Positions 16,445 through 24,666 of a stretch of 64,000 nucleotides of DNA are shown here, piece by piece (the stretch's first letter is position 1; each line of letters opens with the position of its first letter). Made by a program: the position numbers and the translations under genes. Source of the stretch: Leuconostocaceae bacterium ESL0723 (GTDB lineage: Bacteria > Bacillota > Bacilli > Lactobacillales > Lactobacillaceae). The stretch is from NCBI GenBank assembly GCA_029392055.1, contig CP113928.1:1238501-1302500 (forward strand), in the 5' to 3' direction. A model generated the notes under the pieces. It made no database searches and was not told where the DNA came from. It saw only the letters and a program-made list of their open reading frames with translations.

Positions 16445-17644
16445 CTAATCTTCAATAATTAACAAGTGCATAATCTTGTCGTAACCACTGCGCTCGTCCG
16501 CATCGGAAACCCGGAGTGGACCAGCAATCAAACGGGTTACGCCGGCCAAAATCAAAGTTCCGATAACTACCAGGGCAATCGTTACCAGGACGGCAATCAA
16601 CTGGTCACCAACCAGGGCCCAGTGTCCTTCGATACCACCGCTAACACCGGCCAAGCCCTTGTCAGCGAAGATACCAGTCAAGATGGCACCAACGGTACCA
16701 CCGATACCGTGAATACCAAAGGCGTCCAAGGTGTCATCATAACCAAAGAGGTTCTTGATGGTGGTGACACTGTAGTAGCCCAGCACACCGGCCAGCAGGC
16801 CGATAATCAAAGCGGCCCAAGGTTGTACGAAACCAGCCGCTGGAGTAATGGCCACCAGTCCTGACAGGGCGCCAGTAACCAAACCGTCAACCAGAATCTT
16901 CTTTTGCATCAGGTAGCTGACCAAGCCCCAGGTTAAAACTGCCGCTGATGATGCTAACCAGGAGTTAATCAAAGCGACAATCGCCTGGTTGTTGGTTGCC
17001 AGAGCGGAGCCGGCGTTAAAGCCGAACCAGCCAACCCAGAGCAGGAAGCCACCGATTAGAACGTAGAGTGGACTAATCTTATGAGGCCCTTGATCCTTAC
17101 GGGGGCCAAGCAACAGGGCGAGGACTAGGCCAGTCACCCCGGAAGAAATGTGAACAACAGTACCACCGGCGAAATCGATGGCGCCCAGCTTAGCCAGGAA
17201 GCCGTTGTCCCAGACCATGTGGGCCAGAGGAGCGTAGATGAAAATCAACCAGAGGGTCATAAAGATCAAAACGGCCTTAAGCTTCATCCGACCAACAAAG
17301 GATCCGGTAATAATGGCGACGGTGATGATTGGGAACATGCCCTGGAAGAGGGCAAAGGCGCCGTCAGGAATCGTTAGTCCCCGGCTTGAACTAGTCAGTG
17401 AAACATGGTTAAATCCCCAAAAATGGAAGTTACCAATGAAATCACCCTTACCACCAAAGGCTAAGGTGTAACCAACCAAGACCCAAACCACAGTTGCTAG
17501 ACCAATCAGCAGGACTGACAAGCCAACCGTGTGTAATAGGTTGCGCCGGTCACCTAGACCAGCGTAGAACAATCCCAGGCCCGGGGTCATAATCCAAACC
17601 AAAACGGCTGCGGTTAAGACCCAGGCAATACTGCCACTATCCAT
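16445..17644 (-). CDS. amtB: Ammonium transporter (Amt family)
   Basis: The 399-residue, 11-helix protein carries the Amt motifs: MTPGLGLFYAGL at the N-terminus, the first pore histidine in GGTVVHISSG near residue 160 and the second in AFGIHGIGG near 307. The ATG at 17644 follows GGAGGGG; a longer frame to 17668 has no such site. No glnK/glnB lies beside it, unlike the usual amtB-glnK pair. A perfect GlnR box 80-96 bp upstream points to nitrogen control. Confidence 0.95.
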   Translation of the reverse strand: MDSGSIAWVLTAAVLVWIMTPGLGLFYAGLGDRRNLLHTVGLSVLLIGLATVVWVLVGYTLAFGGKGDFIGNFHFWGFNHVSLTSSSRGLTIPDGAFALFQGMFPIITVAIITGSFVGRMKLKAVLIFMTLWLIFIYAPLAHMVWDNGFLAKLGAIDFAGGTVVHISSGVTGLVLALLLGPRKDQGPHKISPLYVLIGGFLLWVGWFGFNAGSALATNNQAIVALINSWLASSAAVLTWGLVSYLMQKKILVDGLVTGALSGLVAITPAAGFVQPWAALIIGLLAGVLGYYSVTTIKNLFGYDDTLDAFGIHGIGGTVGAILTGIFADKGLAGVSGGIEGHWALVGDQLIAVLVTIALVVIGTLILAGVTRLIAGPLRVSDADERSGYDKIMHLLIIED

Positions 17645-17688
17645 GAAAATCCCCTCCGAACTTATCACTTGTAATTGCTAACAAGTCA

Positions 17689-17697
17689 ATCATAGCA
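17689..17697 (-). promoter_or_regulatory. Predicted amt promoter, extended -10
   Basis: TGCTATGAT on the minus strand is a good extended -10 without a convincing -35, which fits an activator-dependent or repressible promoter. A 6-bp dyad ACTTGT-N8-ACAAGT (17667-17686) overlaps the expected start point. Confidence 0.45.
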
Positions 17698-17723
17698 GTC
17701 TTAAAAATGGCCGCCAGTAAGCA

Positions 17724-17740
17724 TGTCAGTTTTACTGACA
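17724..17740. promoter_or_regulatory. GlnR/TnrA box
   Basis: TGTCAGTTTTACTGACA matches TGTNA-N7-TNACA exactly and sits in a 19-bp perfect dyad. Its centre is about 50 bp upstream of the predicted amt start point, a distance typical of activator sites of this family, though GlnR often represses. Confidence 0.75.
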
Positions 17741-17767
17741 TTTGTAGCCTTTCCTAACTAGACCACT

Positions 17768-17812
17768 TATTTTGCAAAATAGGTCATCAAGGCCGGGTCC
17801 TGGTGCTATAAT
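17768..17812 (+). promoter_or_regulatory. Predicted FMN-reductase promoter with 14-bp palindrome
   Basis: TGCTATAAT (17804-17812) is an extended -10 box about 35 bp before the coding start. Upstream, TATTTTGCAAAATA (17768-17781) is a perfect palindrome that may be an operator for this gene or for amt. Confidence 0.4.
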
Positions 17813-17847
17813 AAGCGCCTGACAGATTGATTCAGGAGATGATAAAC

Positions 17848-18399
17848 GTGAAAAAAATTGGCATCATTGTCGGCAGTAATCGTACCAATAACCGCAGCCA
17901 CCAAATCGCGGCCTGGCTAGCCCAGCAACTTAAGGGCTTTCCCTTTGCAACCGAGGTGATTGATTTAGCTCAGGTCGACCTACCCTGGCTGGACGAGCCC
18001 AAGGTCCCGGCCGAGGGCGACTACCAGTTGCCAAGCACCCTGGCCTGGAAAAAGGTAATCGATGGACTGGATGGCATTATTATCGTCTTTCCTCAGTATA
18101 ACTGGGGTTACCCGGCCGTTTTGAAGAACGCAATCGATACCTTGTACGCCGAATGGCGCGATAAGTCCATGGCCACGGTGGTCTTTGGCAGTCACGGTGG
18201 TGACAAGGCCGCCAAGGCCTTTGACTTAGTCCTGACCGGGATTCACGCTCAGATTATGCCGATTAATCTCAGCCTGAATGTTACAAATGACATGGTCGAC
18301 GATCAGAATCACTTTAAAGACATCGACCAGGCCTTGGCCCCCTACCAGGCTGACGCTCAGGCCCTAGGACAGGAATTTGAAAAAGTATTTGGTCAGTGA
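17848..18399 (+). CDS. NAD(P)H-dependent FMN reductase (flavodoxin fold)
   Basis: The 183-residue protein has the flavodoxin-like reductase segments IGIIVGSNRTNNRSHQ at the N-terminus (phosphate-binding loop) and FPQYNWGYPAVLKNAIDTLY near residue 83 (flavin contact), as in the NADPH-dependent FMN/azoreductase family. The start is taken as GTG at 17848 because AGGAG lies ten bases upstream; in-frame codons further upstream overlap that site. It is cytosolic, and its probable role is reduction of quinones or flavins. Confidence 0.85.
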   Translation: MKKIGIIVGSNRTNNRSHQIAAWLAQQLKGFPFATEVIDLAQVDLPWLDEPKVPAEGDYQLPSTLAWKKVIDGLDGIIIVFPQYNWGYPAVLKNAIDTLYAEWRDKSMATVVFGSHGGDKAAKAFDLVLTGIHAQIMPINLSLNVTNDMVDDQNHFKDIDQALAPYQADAQALGQEFEKVFGQ

Positions 18400-18437
18400 A
18401 AATTTTTCCAATAAAGCCGTCATTTTTTGCAATTTTA

Positions 18438-18467
18438 TTACACAAATGTGACAAAACGTGCTATGAT
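18438..18467 (+). promoter_or_regulatory. Predicted promoter of the 23-codon gene
   Basis: TTACAC (18438-18443) and an extended -10 TGCTATGAT (box 18462-18467) are 18 bases apart. The leader contains two further TTACAAA words (18481 and 18492) and a CACAAATGTG dyad within the spacer, which may be regulatory. Confidence 0.5.
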
Positions 18468-18529
18468 AAGACCATTGTTGTTACAAAAAGATTACAAATA
18501 ATACTAAATGATGACTGGAGGTTATCACA

Positions 18530-18601
18530 ATGACTAAGCTCTACTATACTTTTATTGATGCCGTCTACAAGGTAATGATGCAGACTAGCAAGCAAAACTA
18601 A
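18530..18601 (+). CDS. Free-standing 23-residue peptide gene
   Basis: An ATG placed eight bases after TGGAGG opens a 23-codon frame beginning MTKLYYTFID and ending QTSKQN. It is preceded by a plausible promoter and followed within three bases by a strong terminator, so the transcript would encode only this peptide. The peptide has four aromatic and several aliphatic residues with three lysines and one aspartate, compatible with a short amphipathic helix. It is too short for a cleavable signal peptide. I do not recognise it; a membrane-active, signalling or regulatory peptide are all possible. It could also be a small RNA that happens to contain a frame. Confidence 0.55.
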   Translation: MTKLYYTFIDAVYKVMMQTSKQN

Positions 18602-18602
18602 T

Positions 18603-18635
18603 AAAAAACCTAGCTCAATGAGCTAGGTTTTTTAT
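18603..18635. terminator. Terminator between the small peptide gene and the MFS gene
   Basis: AAAAAACCTAGCT pairs with AGCTAGGTTTTTT around CAATG. T-tracts occur on both strands, serving both convergent units. Confidence 0.9.
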
Positions 18636-19973
18636 TTATCCTTCTTCTGGGCGGATTAAGAGGGTTGCAAGGGCCGCGATGACCATGGCCACGGCGGCCA
18701 CGGCAATCATAGCTGGCATGCTTTGCTTAAATAATGGCAAAATTACCACAGAGGCCACTGATCCCAGAATCTGAGGAATACAGATTTGGGCATTAAAGAG
18801 ACCGAGGTAAGTCCCCATGTACTGGCTATCAACCGCATCAGTCACGTAGGTCAGCGGATAAACAGAGAGGGCGGACCAGCCGACACCGACCAGGATAAAG
18901 GCCAAGAACATCATGGCCTGGTTATGCACTAAGGCGACCAGGGCCAGCCCCCCGCCGCCAACCATCAAGGTCAGGCCTAGGGCGGTGGCGTAGAGTTTCT
19001 TGGGTAGGCGGGCGAGCACAAAGGAGAGGCCCACGGCGGTCAGGGCATACAGTCCTGACAAAATACCAAAGAGATTACCACCCATTTGATAACCGGCACT
19101 GTCGGGATTATCCGAGCCAAACACGTTGTGGGCCACGGTGCCAGCACCATAAACCCAGAGATAGCCAAAGGCCAGGTAGGCAAAGAACTGAACCAGGGCC
19201 ATCACCCAAAAGATGCGGGGTGCCCGCTTAAGCAGCGTGACCATTGACACCTGGCGTGGGGTCCGGCTCAGACCATGGTAACGGTCATAGGTCGTGGGGT
19301 CGTATTCCCGCACATGGCTGACCGTCACCAAGCTGAAAATGCCAATGGCAGCGGCGGCGATGTAAAAGGCCCAAGCCACCGTCGGTGGCACCTGTCCCTT
19401 GGGCGCCGTGTTGGGTACACCCACTAGGGTCAGGGCGAAGGGGGCAACCGTAGCCACCACCGTACCGGCGTTGGCTAGGAAACTTTGAACCGAGTAGGCC
19501 TGGCCCCGCTGCTGCTCATTGACCATGTCACCGGCCAGCATTTTATAGGGCTGAATGCAGACATTGGAGGCAATCATGAAAACCCCCAGGATTACAGTGG
19601 CAACCGCCACGGCCGTCCCAGTCGTCCAACCAAAGGAACCGACATTTGGCAGCAAAATTAAGGTCAGCATGGTAAAAATTGACCCGATGATGAGGTAAGG
19701 CAGACGCCGCCCACCTAACTTGGGCAACCAGGTCAAATCTGAATACTTCCCTACTAAGGGTTGGACCAGAAGACCGGCCAGGGGTGGAATCACAAAGATA
19801 ATGCCCAGCAATTCACTGCTGGCGCCAATTGTTTGCAGGAGCCTGCCCAACTGGGCACTTTCCAGGGCGAAGGCCATCTGAGTCCCAAAGATGCCGGCAC
19901 TCATATACATTAGAAATTTAAATGATTGCTGGGGCAGGGTTGCCCCAGCATTTTTGGATGCATCTTGGGCCAT
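18636..19973 (-). CDS. MFS transporter, SLC45/GPH-like sugar permease
   Basis: This 445-residue protein has 12 predicted membrane helices. The segment ELLGIIFVIPPLAGLLVQPLVGKYSD (residues 54-79) is the sugar-transporter-like motif seen in SLC45-type sucrose/maltose proton symporters and plant sucrose carriers. GGRRLPYLIIG follows as the MFS loop motif. It lies upstream of a 132-residue membrane protein gene on the other side (31 bp) and downstream has only the shared terminator. Substrate is inferred from family only; no glycosidase gene is adjacent. Confidence 0.8.
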   Translation of the reverse strand: MAQDASKNAGATLPQQSFKFLMYMSAGIFGTQMAFALESAQLGRLLQTIGASSELLGIIFVIPPLAGLLVQPLVGKYSDLTWLPKLGGRRLPYLIIGSIFTMLTLILLPNVGSFGWTTGTAVAVATVILGVFMIASNVCIQPYKMLAGDMVNEQQRGQAYSVQSFLANAGTVVATVAPFALTLVGVPNTAPKGQVPPTVAWAFYIAAAAIGIFSLVTVSHVREYDPTTYDRYHGLSRTPRQVSMVTLLKRAPRIFWVMALVQFFAYLAFGYLWVYGAGTVAHNVFGSDNPDSAGYQMGGNLFGILSGLYALTAVGLSFVLARLPKKLYATALGLTLMVGGGGLALVALVHNQAMMFLAFILVGVGWSALSVYPLTYVTDAVDSQYMGTYLGLFNAQICIPQILGSVASVVILPLFKQSMPAMIAVAAVAMVIAALATLLIRPEEG

Positions 19974-20004
19974 ACCAAAATCCTCCTGTTAATTGCGAGT
20001 TAGC

Positions 20005-20403
20005 TTAGCCCTGCCGCTGCCGGAACCAGATGTAAAAACCAGCTAACACCATAAAGATTGGGGTCACGTACTGGGAAATGTTACCCGGTACAATCCAGAT
20101 TGAATAGGCCAAGGTTGCCAAGCCAGTTAGGACGAAGAACCAGGGCAGATAGGGCAGGAACTTTTGTCGGACGGCACCGGGCAAACCGGTGAAAGACAGA
20201 AAAATGACCAAAAGGGCATAAATGATGATGGTGCTGTTCAAGCGCAGCACCAGGTCGACCACAATAAAGACCAGAGCCAGGATAATGTAGATTTGGGCCT
20301 GCCGGCCACCCAGGCGCAGCCACTGCTGGCGCCCCCGGTAAAAACTAGTAATCAGTACCCAAACTAAGAAACCAAACTGGATACCACTTAAAATTACTTG
20401 CAA
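20005..20403 (-). CDS. 132-residue membrane protein, function unknown
   Basis: Four hydrophobic segments (about 4-20, 36-52, 60-76 and 86-125, the last a pair) alternate with short basic loops, ending in FRQRQG. The start is a TTG eight bases after GGGAG. It lies 31 bp ahead of the MFS permease gene and is probably co-transcribed with it, which suggests, but does not show, a joint role. Confidence 0.65.
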   Translation of the reverse strand: MQVILSGIQFGFLVWVLITSFYRGRQQWLRLGGRQAQIYIILALVFIVVDLVLRLNSTIIIYALLVIFLSFTGLPGAVRQKFLPYLPWFFVLTGLATLAYSIWIVPGNISQYVTPIFMVLAGFYIWFRQRQG

Positions 20404-20499
20404 GATAAAAACTCCCTTAAATCGTTAAAATTAGTGTAGCACAGGTGCTGAGATAGCCGGCAAACTGCCAATGATTATGCCCACCGAGGGGGCAAAAAG

Positions 20500-20528
20500 T
20501 TGTTAAAGTCACCGGGCTTCGCTATGAT
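20500..20528 (+). promoter_or_regulatory. Promoter of the 68-residue membrane protein gene
   Basis: TTGTTA and TATGAT are separated by 17 bases and lie 28 bp before the coding start. Confidence 0.65.
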
Positions 20529-20556
20529 TAAAAGAAAATTCTTGGGAGAGAGAACC

Positions 20557-20763
20557 ATGAAAAAAAGCACCTTTTGGCTACTGGCCGCCCTAATCTTTGC
20601 GGCGTTAACCATCTATACCGGTTATGCCAACCACTTTGATATCTTCTTTACCTTCACCTTTACCAAGGAAAACTTGTCGGTAAAAGGATCCTTTTCCTTT
20701 ATTTTTGCCGTCTTGACCGTAATCAGTCTCTTTAACTGGTTACTGGACTTGTTGACAAAGTGA
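20557..20763 (+). CDS. 68-residue membrane protein
   Basis: The product starts MKKSTFWLLAAL and has two hydrophobic segments (5-23 and 45-66) around a short aromatic/charged middle (FTFTFTKENLSVKGS). GGGAGAGAG lies upstream of the ATG at 20557; an upstream in-frame start at 20500 would lie inside the promoter. It has its own promoter and terminator. No family is recognised. Confidence 0.7.
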   Translation: MKKSTFWLLAALIFAALTIYTGYANHFDIFFTFTFTKENLSVKGSFSFIFAVLTVISLFNWLLDLLTK

Positions 20764-20776
20764 GCACAGCATAGCA

Positions 20777-20803
20777 CCCCGACGTTATCGTCGGGGCTTT
20801 TTA
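20777..20803 (+). terminator. Terminator of the 68-residue gene
   Basis: CCCCGACG pairs with CGTCGGGG around TTAT and is followed by CTTTTT. It overlaps the stop codon of the convergent pnuC gene. Confidence 0.85.
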
Positions 20804-21565
20804 ACGCCTTCTAACCAGACGACGCCACTGGACAATGCCGTAAATAGCGTTGACGGTCAGGGCGATGTTCATCCCCAACATAGCAAAAGCACTTGGGTCG
20901 GCGTGGCCAGTCCAGGCCCGGGTCCAAAGAACAATTTCAACCAGGTCGACTAGTAGCCAGGCGTACCAGGCTTCAGCGTACTTAGTTGTCTGTAAAATTT
21001 GAGCCCCCATGGAAATCGCAGTGGTGGCGCCATCCAAATAAGGCTGGCGGGAACCGGCCTGGGTCAAGATCCAACCGGCAATCGCCAAGAGGAGCAAAAA
21101 GACTGGCAACACCCAAAGCCACTGGCGGGGTGTTAAGTATTTAGTAATGATAACGGCCTGCTGGTCGGCCCGGTCAGTCTTGTCCGGCTGCATGAAACCT
21201 AGCCAAGCAGCCACCCCGATAATCTGCATCACAATCCAGAAGCAGGCCAGGGTAACTTCCCCAAACAGGTGGGATTGCAGGGCCAAAGGCAGATACATGG
21301 CCGCGTAAATCAGGCCCCAGAAATAGTTGGTGATCCGACCCTTGGCAACCAAGACCACGGTAATGATATTTAAAATCCCAGTGGTTAAACCAAACCAGTC
21401 CGGACTCACCCCGCTTTTCAGGCCGAGGGCCCAAACCAAGAGCTGGAGACCAATTAACACTAAAAACAGGGTCAACTCCGACCGTGTCCAACCTAAAACC
21501 AATTCCCGGCCGATGTTCACCGGATTAAAGTACCGCCACCAGCGACGCCAAACACTTCCTTGCAT
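20801..21565 (-). CDS. pnuC: Nicotinamide riboside/mononucleotide transporter PnuC
   Basis: The 254-residue, roughly seven-helix protein has PnuC segments such as GLTTGILNIITVVLVAKG, NYFWGLIYAAMYL and TTKYAEAWYAWLLVDLVEI, the last containing aromatic residues typical of the substrate site. PnuC proteins facilitate uptake of vitamin B3 forms for NAD synthesis. The ATG at 21565 follows AGGGGA; a start eight codons upstream has no ribosome site. No NadR or riboswitch is visible beside it. Some PnuC-fold proteins carry thiamine or riboflavin instead, so the exact vitamin is uncertain. Confidence 0.85.
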   Translation of the reverse strand: MQGSVWRRWWRYFNPVNIGRELVLGWTRSELTLFLVLIGLQLLVWALGLKSGVSPDWFGLTTGILNIITVVLVAKGRITNYFWGLIYAAMYLPLALQSHLFGEVTLACFWIVMQIIGVAAWLGFMQPDKTDRADQQAVIITKYLTPRQWLWVLPVFLLLLAIAGWILTQAGSRQPYLDGATTAISMGAQILQTTKYAEAWYAWLLVDLVEIVLWTRAWTGHADPSAFAMLGMNIALTVNAIYGIVQWRRLVRRR

Positions 21566-21683
21566 GGTATTTTCCCCTTGCTTTTCCACTAACCCTTGCT
21601 ATGCTATCAGTACTGCTATTTTATAGAAGGCGGCCGTCGGGGTCAATCTGTGACCATGGCAGCCAATCCCGTGGAGGTTAGCA

Positions 21684-21866
21684 ATGGGTATAATTGGACT
21701 TATTTTAGTCATAATTGGCATATTAATTGTCATTCTGGGTAGCACCTTTCCCTTACTGCGGCTGTATTTCGCGGACCGTTCCGTCATCAGCCAGCTGTTC
21801 TGGGGTGGCGTAATATTCTTAGCCGGCGCTGCCCTACTGATTTACAACGCTGCCACGATGCACTAA
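21684..21866 (+). CDS. 60-residue membrane protein
   Basis: A GGAGG site six bases before the ATG supports the start. Two hydrophobic helices (1-26 and 36-56) are joined by RLYFADRSVI. It is a stand-alone unit ending in a terminator. Function unknown. Confidence 0.65.
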   Translation: MGIIGLILVIIGILIVILGSTFPLLRLYFADRSVISQLFWGGVIFLAGAALLIYNAATMH

Positions 21867-21897
21867 AAAAGAACCCGATTGGGTTCTTTTTTTAGTG
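21867..21897. terminator. Bidirectional terminator
   Basis: AAAAAAGAACCC pairs with GGGTTCTTTTTTT around GATT; it serves the 60-residue gene and the convergent transporter gene. Confidence 0.9.
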
Positions 21898-22989
21898 CTG
21901 GAAAAGGACAATCAAACCACCAAAGGCCAAGAGAAAGACCAGGTTGGCATAGGTGAAAACCCGGATAAAGGATCCTGTGGCTGAGCGGTGCCAGCCATAG
22001 TACTGCCGCACGGCTAGTAGGTTGGCCAGCGAAGCAACCACCGTTCCAAAACTACCGACCGTCGCCCCAAGATAAATCGGCTGAACTAGGGACGTGAAAC
22101 GCGACATCAAGACCGCCCCGGGCACGTTACTAATCACCTGGCTAATCCCGACCGTGGTCAGGAAGGTGCCCCAAATCGTCTTGCTGCTAGCTTCCAGATT
22201 AGTCACCACCCAGCCCCAGCGACTAAGGGCACCAACGATAATAAAGAAATTTAGTAACACTAAGATAACCGAATAATCAGTATGCTCGAGAGACTGTGAC
22301 CGGCTAATTAAGGCCAGGCCAACTGCCACGGCAACGCCGACTGGCAAGGGCAAAATTTTCAAGACTGCCAACAAGACAATCGCCGTTCCCAGCAGCAAGA
22401 TCCAGAGATGACGAAAATCAATGACGACCGGCAGTAAATTAATCCTGCCAATTTTAGCCGAAGGCGTTACCAGGGCGACCACAACAAAACTCAATGCGCT
22501 TAAGACCCAAATGGGACCGGTCATCTGCATGAAGGAGGCAAAGTTAAGGTGGTAGTAGGACAACAGGTAGAGATTTTGCGGGTTACCAATTGGCGTCAGG
22601 GCACCGCCTAAGTTGGCATAAATGGTAATTAGACTGGTGGGCAATGCCGGCTTTAACTTGAGCGTTGTGCTGATTTGGAAGAAAATTGGCAGCAGGGTCA
22701 AAATGGCAATGTCATTGGTGACCAGCATGGAACCGGCGAAGGCCAGTAAGTAGAAAAAGAGCAGGAGCTGGCGCCGATTGTGGCTGATTTTTAGGAGTTG
22801 TTGGGCCAAGTATTCAAAGACATGGAGACGCTCATAAACGGTTACCAAAATAATCAGGGCCAGCAGGGACCAGAGCGTCCGCCAGTTCACATCCCCCGGT
22901 GTCACCGAACCCAGCTGCATGGCAGCTACCGCTAATACCAGGGTCACTAAGAATGTCTTATCTGTAAAAATATGGCGAATGGCGAGCAT
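21892..22989 (-). CDS. ArsB/SLC13-like ion transporter
   Basis: This 365-residue protein of the ion-transporter superfamily has about ten helices and two family signatures: MLVTNDIAILTLLPI near residue 88 and ANLGGALTPIGNPQNLYLL near 127, the latter matching the TPxGNPQN motif of ArsB/NhaD/YbiR-type carriers. A second, related half occurs around VISNVPGAVLM. The substrate (anion, citrate-like acid or arsenite) cannot be told. It ends at the bidirectional terminator. Confidence 0.82.
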   Translation of the reverse strand: MLAIRHIFTDKTFLVTLVLAVAAMQLGSVTPGDVNWRTLWSLLALIILVTVYERLHVFEYLAQQLLKISHNRRQLLLFFYLLAFAGSMLVTNDIAILTLLPIFFQISTTLKLKPALPTSLITIYANLGGALTPIGNPQNLYLLSYYHLNFASFMQMTGPIWVLSALSFVVVALVTPSAKIGRINLLPVVIDFRHLWILLLGTAIVLLAVLKILPLPVGVAVAVGLALISRSQSLEHTDYSVILVLLNFFIIVGALSRWGWVVTNLEASSKTIWGTFLTTVGISQVISNVPGAVLMSRFTSLVQPIYLGATVGSFGTVVASLANLLAVRQYYGWHRSATGSFIRVFTYANLVFLLAFGGLIVLFQH

Positions 22990-23107
22990 GACGCTGCTTC
23001 CCTCCCAGAGTTTATGGAACTATTGTAACAAAGCCCGGGCCCATAGGGCGTATGGCTTTAACCGAACCCTTTCCCTCAGTAATTTCTCATCTTTTCCAAA
23101 TCTATTA

Positions 23108-23135
23108 TTGACAAAGACTTAAATCATGCTATTCT
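23108..23135 (+). promoter_or_regulatory. Promoter of the first T-box leader
   Basis: A consensus TTGACA and TATTCT are 16 bases apart, about ten bases before the start of the structured leader. Upstream, 22990-23107 holds nothing else recognisable. Confidence 0.7.
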
Positions 23136-23144
23136 TATGGCAAC

Positions 23145-23431
23145 GAAATATAAATGGTTACTACGTTGAACAGATGAGTAAGTGATTTAGCCGGCTAAGA
23201 GAGCTGCAGGTGGTGCAAGGCAGCCCGGTGCGATTGCTGAAGATGGTCTGGGAGTGGACCGGTGTTGGCGAGTTTGGAATAAGCTGACCCCGTTTAACAC
23301 GCGCTACTGTGTTCAGGCATAGCTTACATTTAGTGTGCTGGATAAGATTTGGCCTTTTCGGTCAAAAGATGGGTGGTACCGCGCTATCAGCGCCCCTAGT
23401 TAGTCAAATTGACTAATTAGGGGCTTTTTTA
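23145..23431 (+). promoter_or_regulatory. T-box leader, probably methionine-specific
   Basis: The element has the AGTA region (GATGAGTAAGTG), a distal stem-loop with GGTGGTGCAAG, the core GGGTGGTACCGCG (23371-23383) and a terminator of CCCCTAGTTAGTCAA paired with its complement followed by a T-run. A candidate specifier ATG is at 23243-23245 in GAAGATGGTCTGGGAGT, a context repeated almost exactly in the second T-box of the window. The UGGU of the core pairs with an ACCA tRNA end, as expected for tRNA-Met. Uncharged tRNA would stabilise the antiterminator and switch on the downstream gene. Confidence 0.85.
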
Positions 23432-23479
23432 GTGCTTATATTTCAAAGAACCAAGTGGTAAACCAGAGGAGGACAACCA

Positions 23480-24619
23480 ATGCCAAAGTTTAAAGATGAG
23501 TGGATTCACTACGATATTGTTGGGAGCTTTTTGCGGCCCAAGGCCCTTAAAGAAGCCGTTGCAGCCCACGACCAGGGCAAAATCAGTGATGCAGCGCTAA
23601 CCGAAGTCCAAGACCGGGAAATCAAGGACCTGGTCAATAAGGAAGTTGACGCGGGCTTAAAGTTTGTGACCGACGGTGAATTCCGGCGGCGTCTCTGGCA
23701 CTTAGACACCTTCTGGGGCTTTGGCGGCGTGAAGAAAATTTATGCCGACCAGGGCTACCTTTTCCACGACCTGGAAACCCGTAAGGATTCAGCCATTGCT
23801 GACGGCAAGATTCGCTTCACCGGTGACCACCCTGACCTGCGGGCCTTTAAATATCTCTACAAAATCACCCGCGACTTAGACGTCGTTCCCCGGCAAAGCA
23901 TCCCCTCACCGGCCCAGTTCTACCTGGAACTAATCCGTGATGAGGAACACTTACAAGCCCTAAACCAGTACTATGATAACCACGCGGACCTGCAAGCTGA
24001 TATTGCTCAGGCCTACCACGAACTGATCTTGGCCCTCTATGATGCGGGCTGCCGCGATTTGAAGTTTGATGACTGTACCTGGGGTATGCTCGTTGATAAG
24101 TCGGCCTGGCCCAAGCTGGGTCTGAGTGCCGAAAACATCGGCGCTGTCCAAGAAAACTACCTCAACCTCAACAACCGCGCCCTAGCCGACCTGCCGGCTG
24201 ACTTACGGACTTCAACCCACGTCTGCCGCGGCAACTACGCCTCCAACTGGGCCAGTTCGGGTGGCTACGAACCCGTGGCCAAGACCCTGTTTGCCCAAGA
24301 AAACGTGGATGCCTTCTACCTAGAATTCGACGATACCCGCTCTGGTGATTTTAGTCCCCTGGCTGAAGTTCCTGAACAAAAGGAAATTGTCTTGGGACTG
24401 GTAACTTCGAAGTCCCCTCGCCTCGAGGACTCGAAGCAACTGATTAAGCGGGTCCACGAGGCCAGCCAGTACCATAATCTGGACAAGCTGTCGCTTAGTA
24501 CTCAGTGTGGCTTTGCTTCAACTGATGAGGGTAACCACCTCACCGAGGCGGAGCAGTGGGCGAAGATTAAGTTAGTGGTCGACACCGCCCGGGAAATCTG
24601 GCAACCGGTCACCGTCTAA
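23480..24619 (+). CDS. MetE-like methyltransferase, single-domain form (YxjG/YxjH type)
   Basis: The 379-residue protein corresponds to one TIM barrel of cobalamin-independent methionine synthase. It shows DIVGSFLRP at the N-terminus, VTDGEFRRRLWHLDTFWGF, the zinc-ligand segment HVCRGNY near residue 244 and STQCGFASTDEGN with a further cysteine near 346. Members such as B. subtilis YxjG/YxjH act in methionine supply. GAGGAGG precedes the ATG. Its own T-box makes it respond to methionine starvation. The methyl donor may differ from that of the full-length MetE at 39.4 kb, because the N-terminal folate-binding half is missing. Confidence 0.88.
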   Translation: MPKFKDEWIHYDIVGSFLRPKALKEAVAAHDQGKISDAALTEVQDREIKDLVNKEVDAGLKFVTDGEFRRRLWHLDTFWGFGGVKKIYADQGYLFHDLETRKDSAIADGKIRFTGDHPDLRAFKYLYKITRDLDVVPRQSIPSPAQFYLELIRDEEHLQALNQYYDNHADLQADIAQAYHELILALYDAGCRDLKFDDCTWGMLVDKSAWPKLGLSAENIGAVQENYLNLNNRALADLPADLRTSTHVCRGNYASNWASSGGYEPVAKTLFAQENVDAFYLEFDDTRSGDFSPLAEVPEQKEIVLGLVTSKSPRLEDSKQLIKRVHEASQYHNLDKLSLSTQCGFASTDEGNHLTEAEQWAKIKLVVDTAREIWQPVTV

Positions 24620-24627
24620 TCGATGAT

Positions 24628-24666
24628 ACGAAAAAAGACTGTCAAAACTTTGACAGTCTTTTTTAT
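24628..24666. terminator. Bidirectional terminator after the MetE paralogue
   Basis: AAAAAAGACTGTCAAA pairs with TTTGACAGTCTTTTTT around a short loop. Confidence 0.9.

Noticed and set aside
18508-18537. Nine-codon frame overlapping the start of the 23-residue gene
   Set aside because: It lacks a ribosome site and contains the ribosome site of the longer frame; probably chance.
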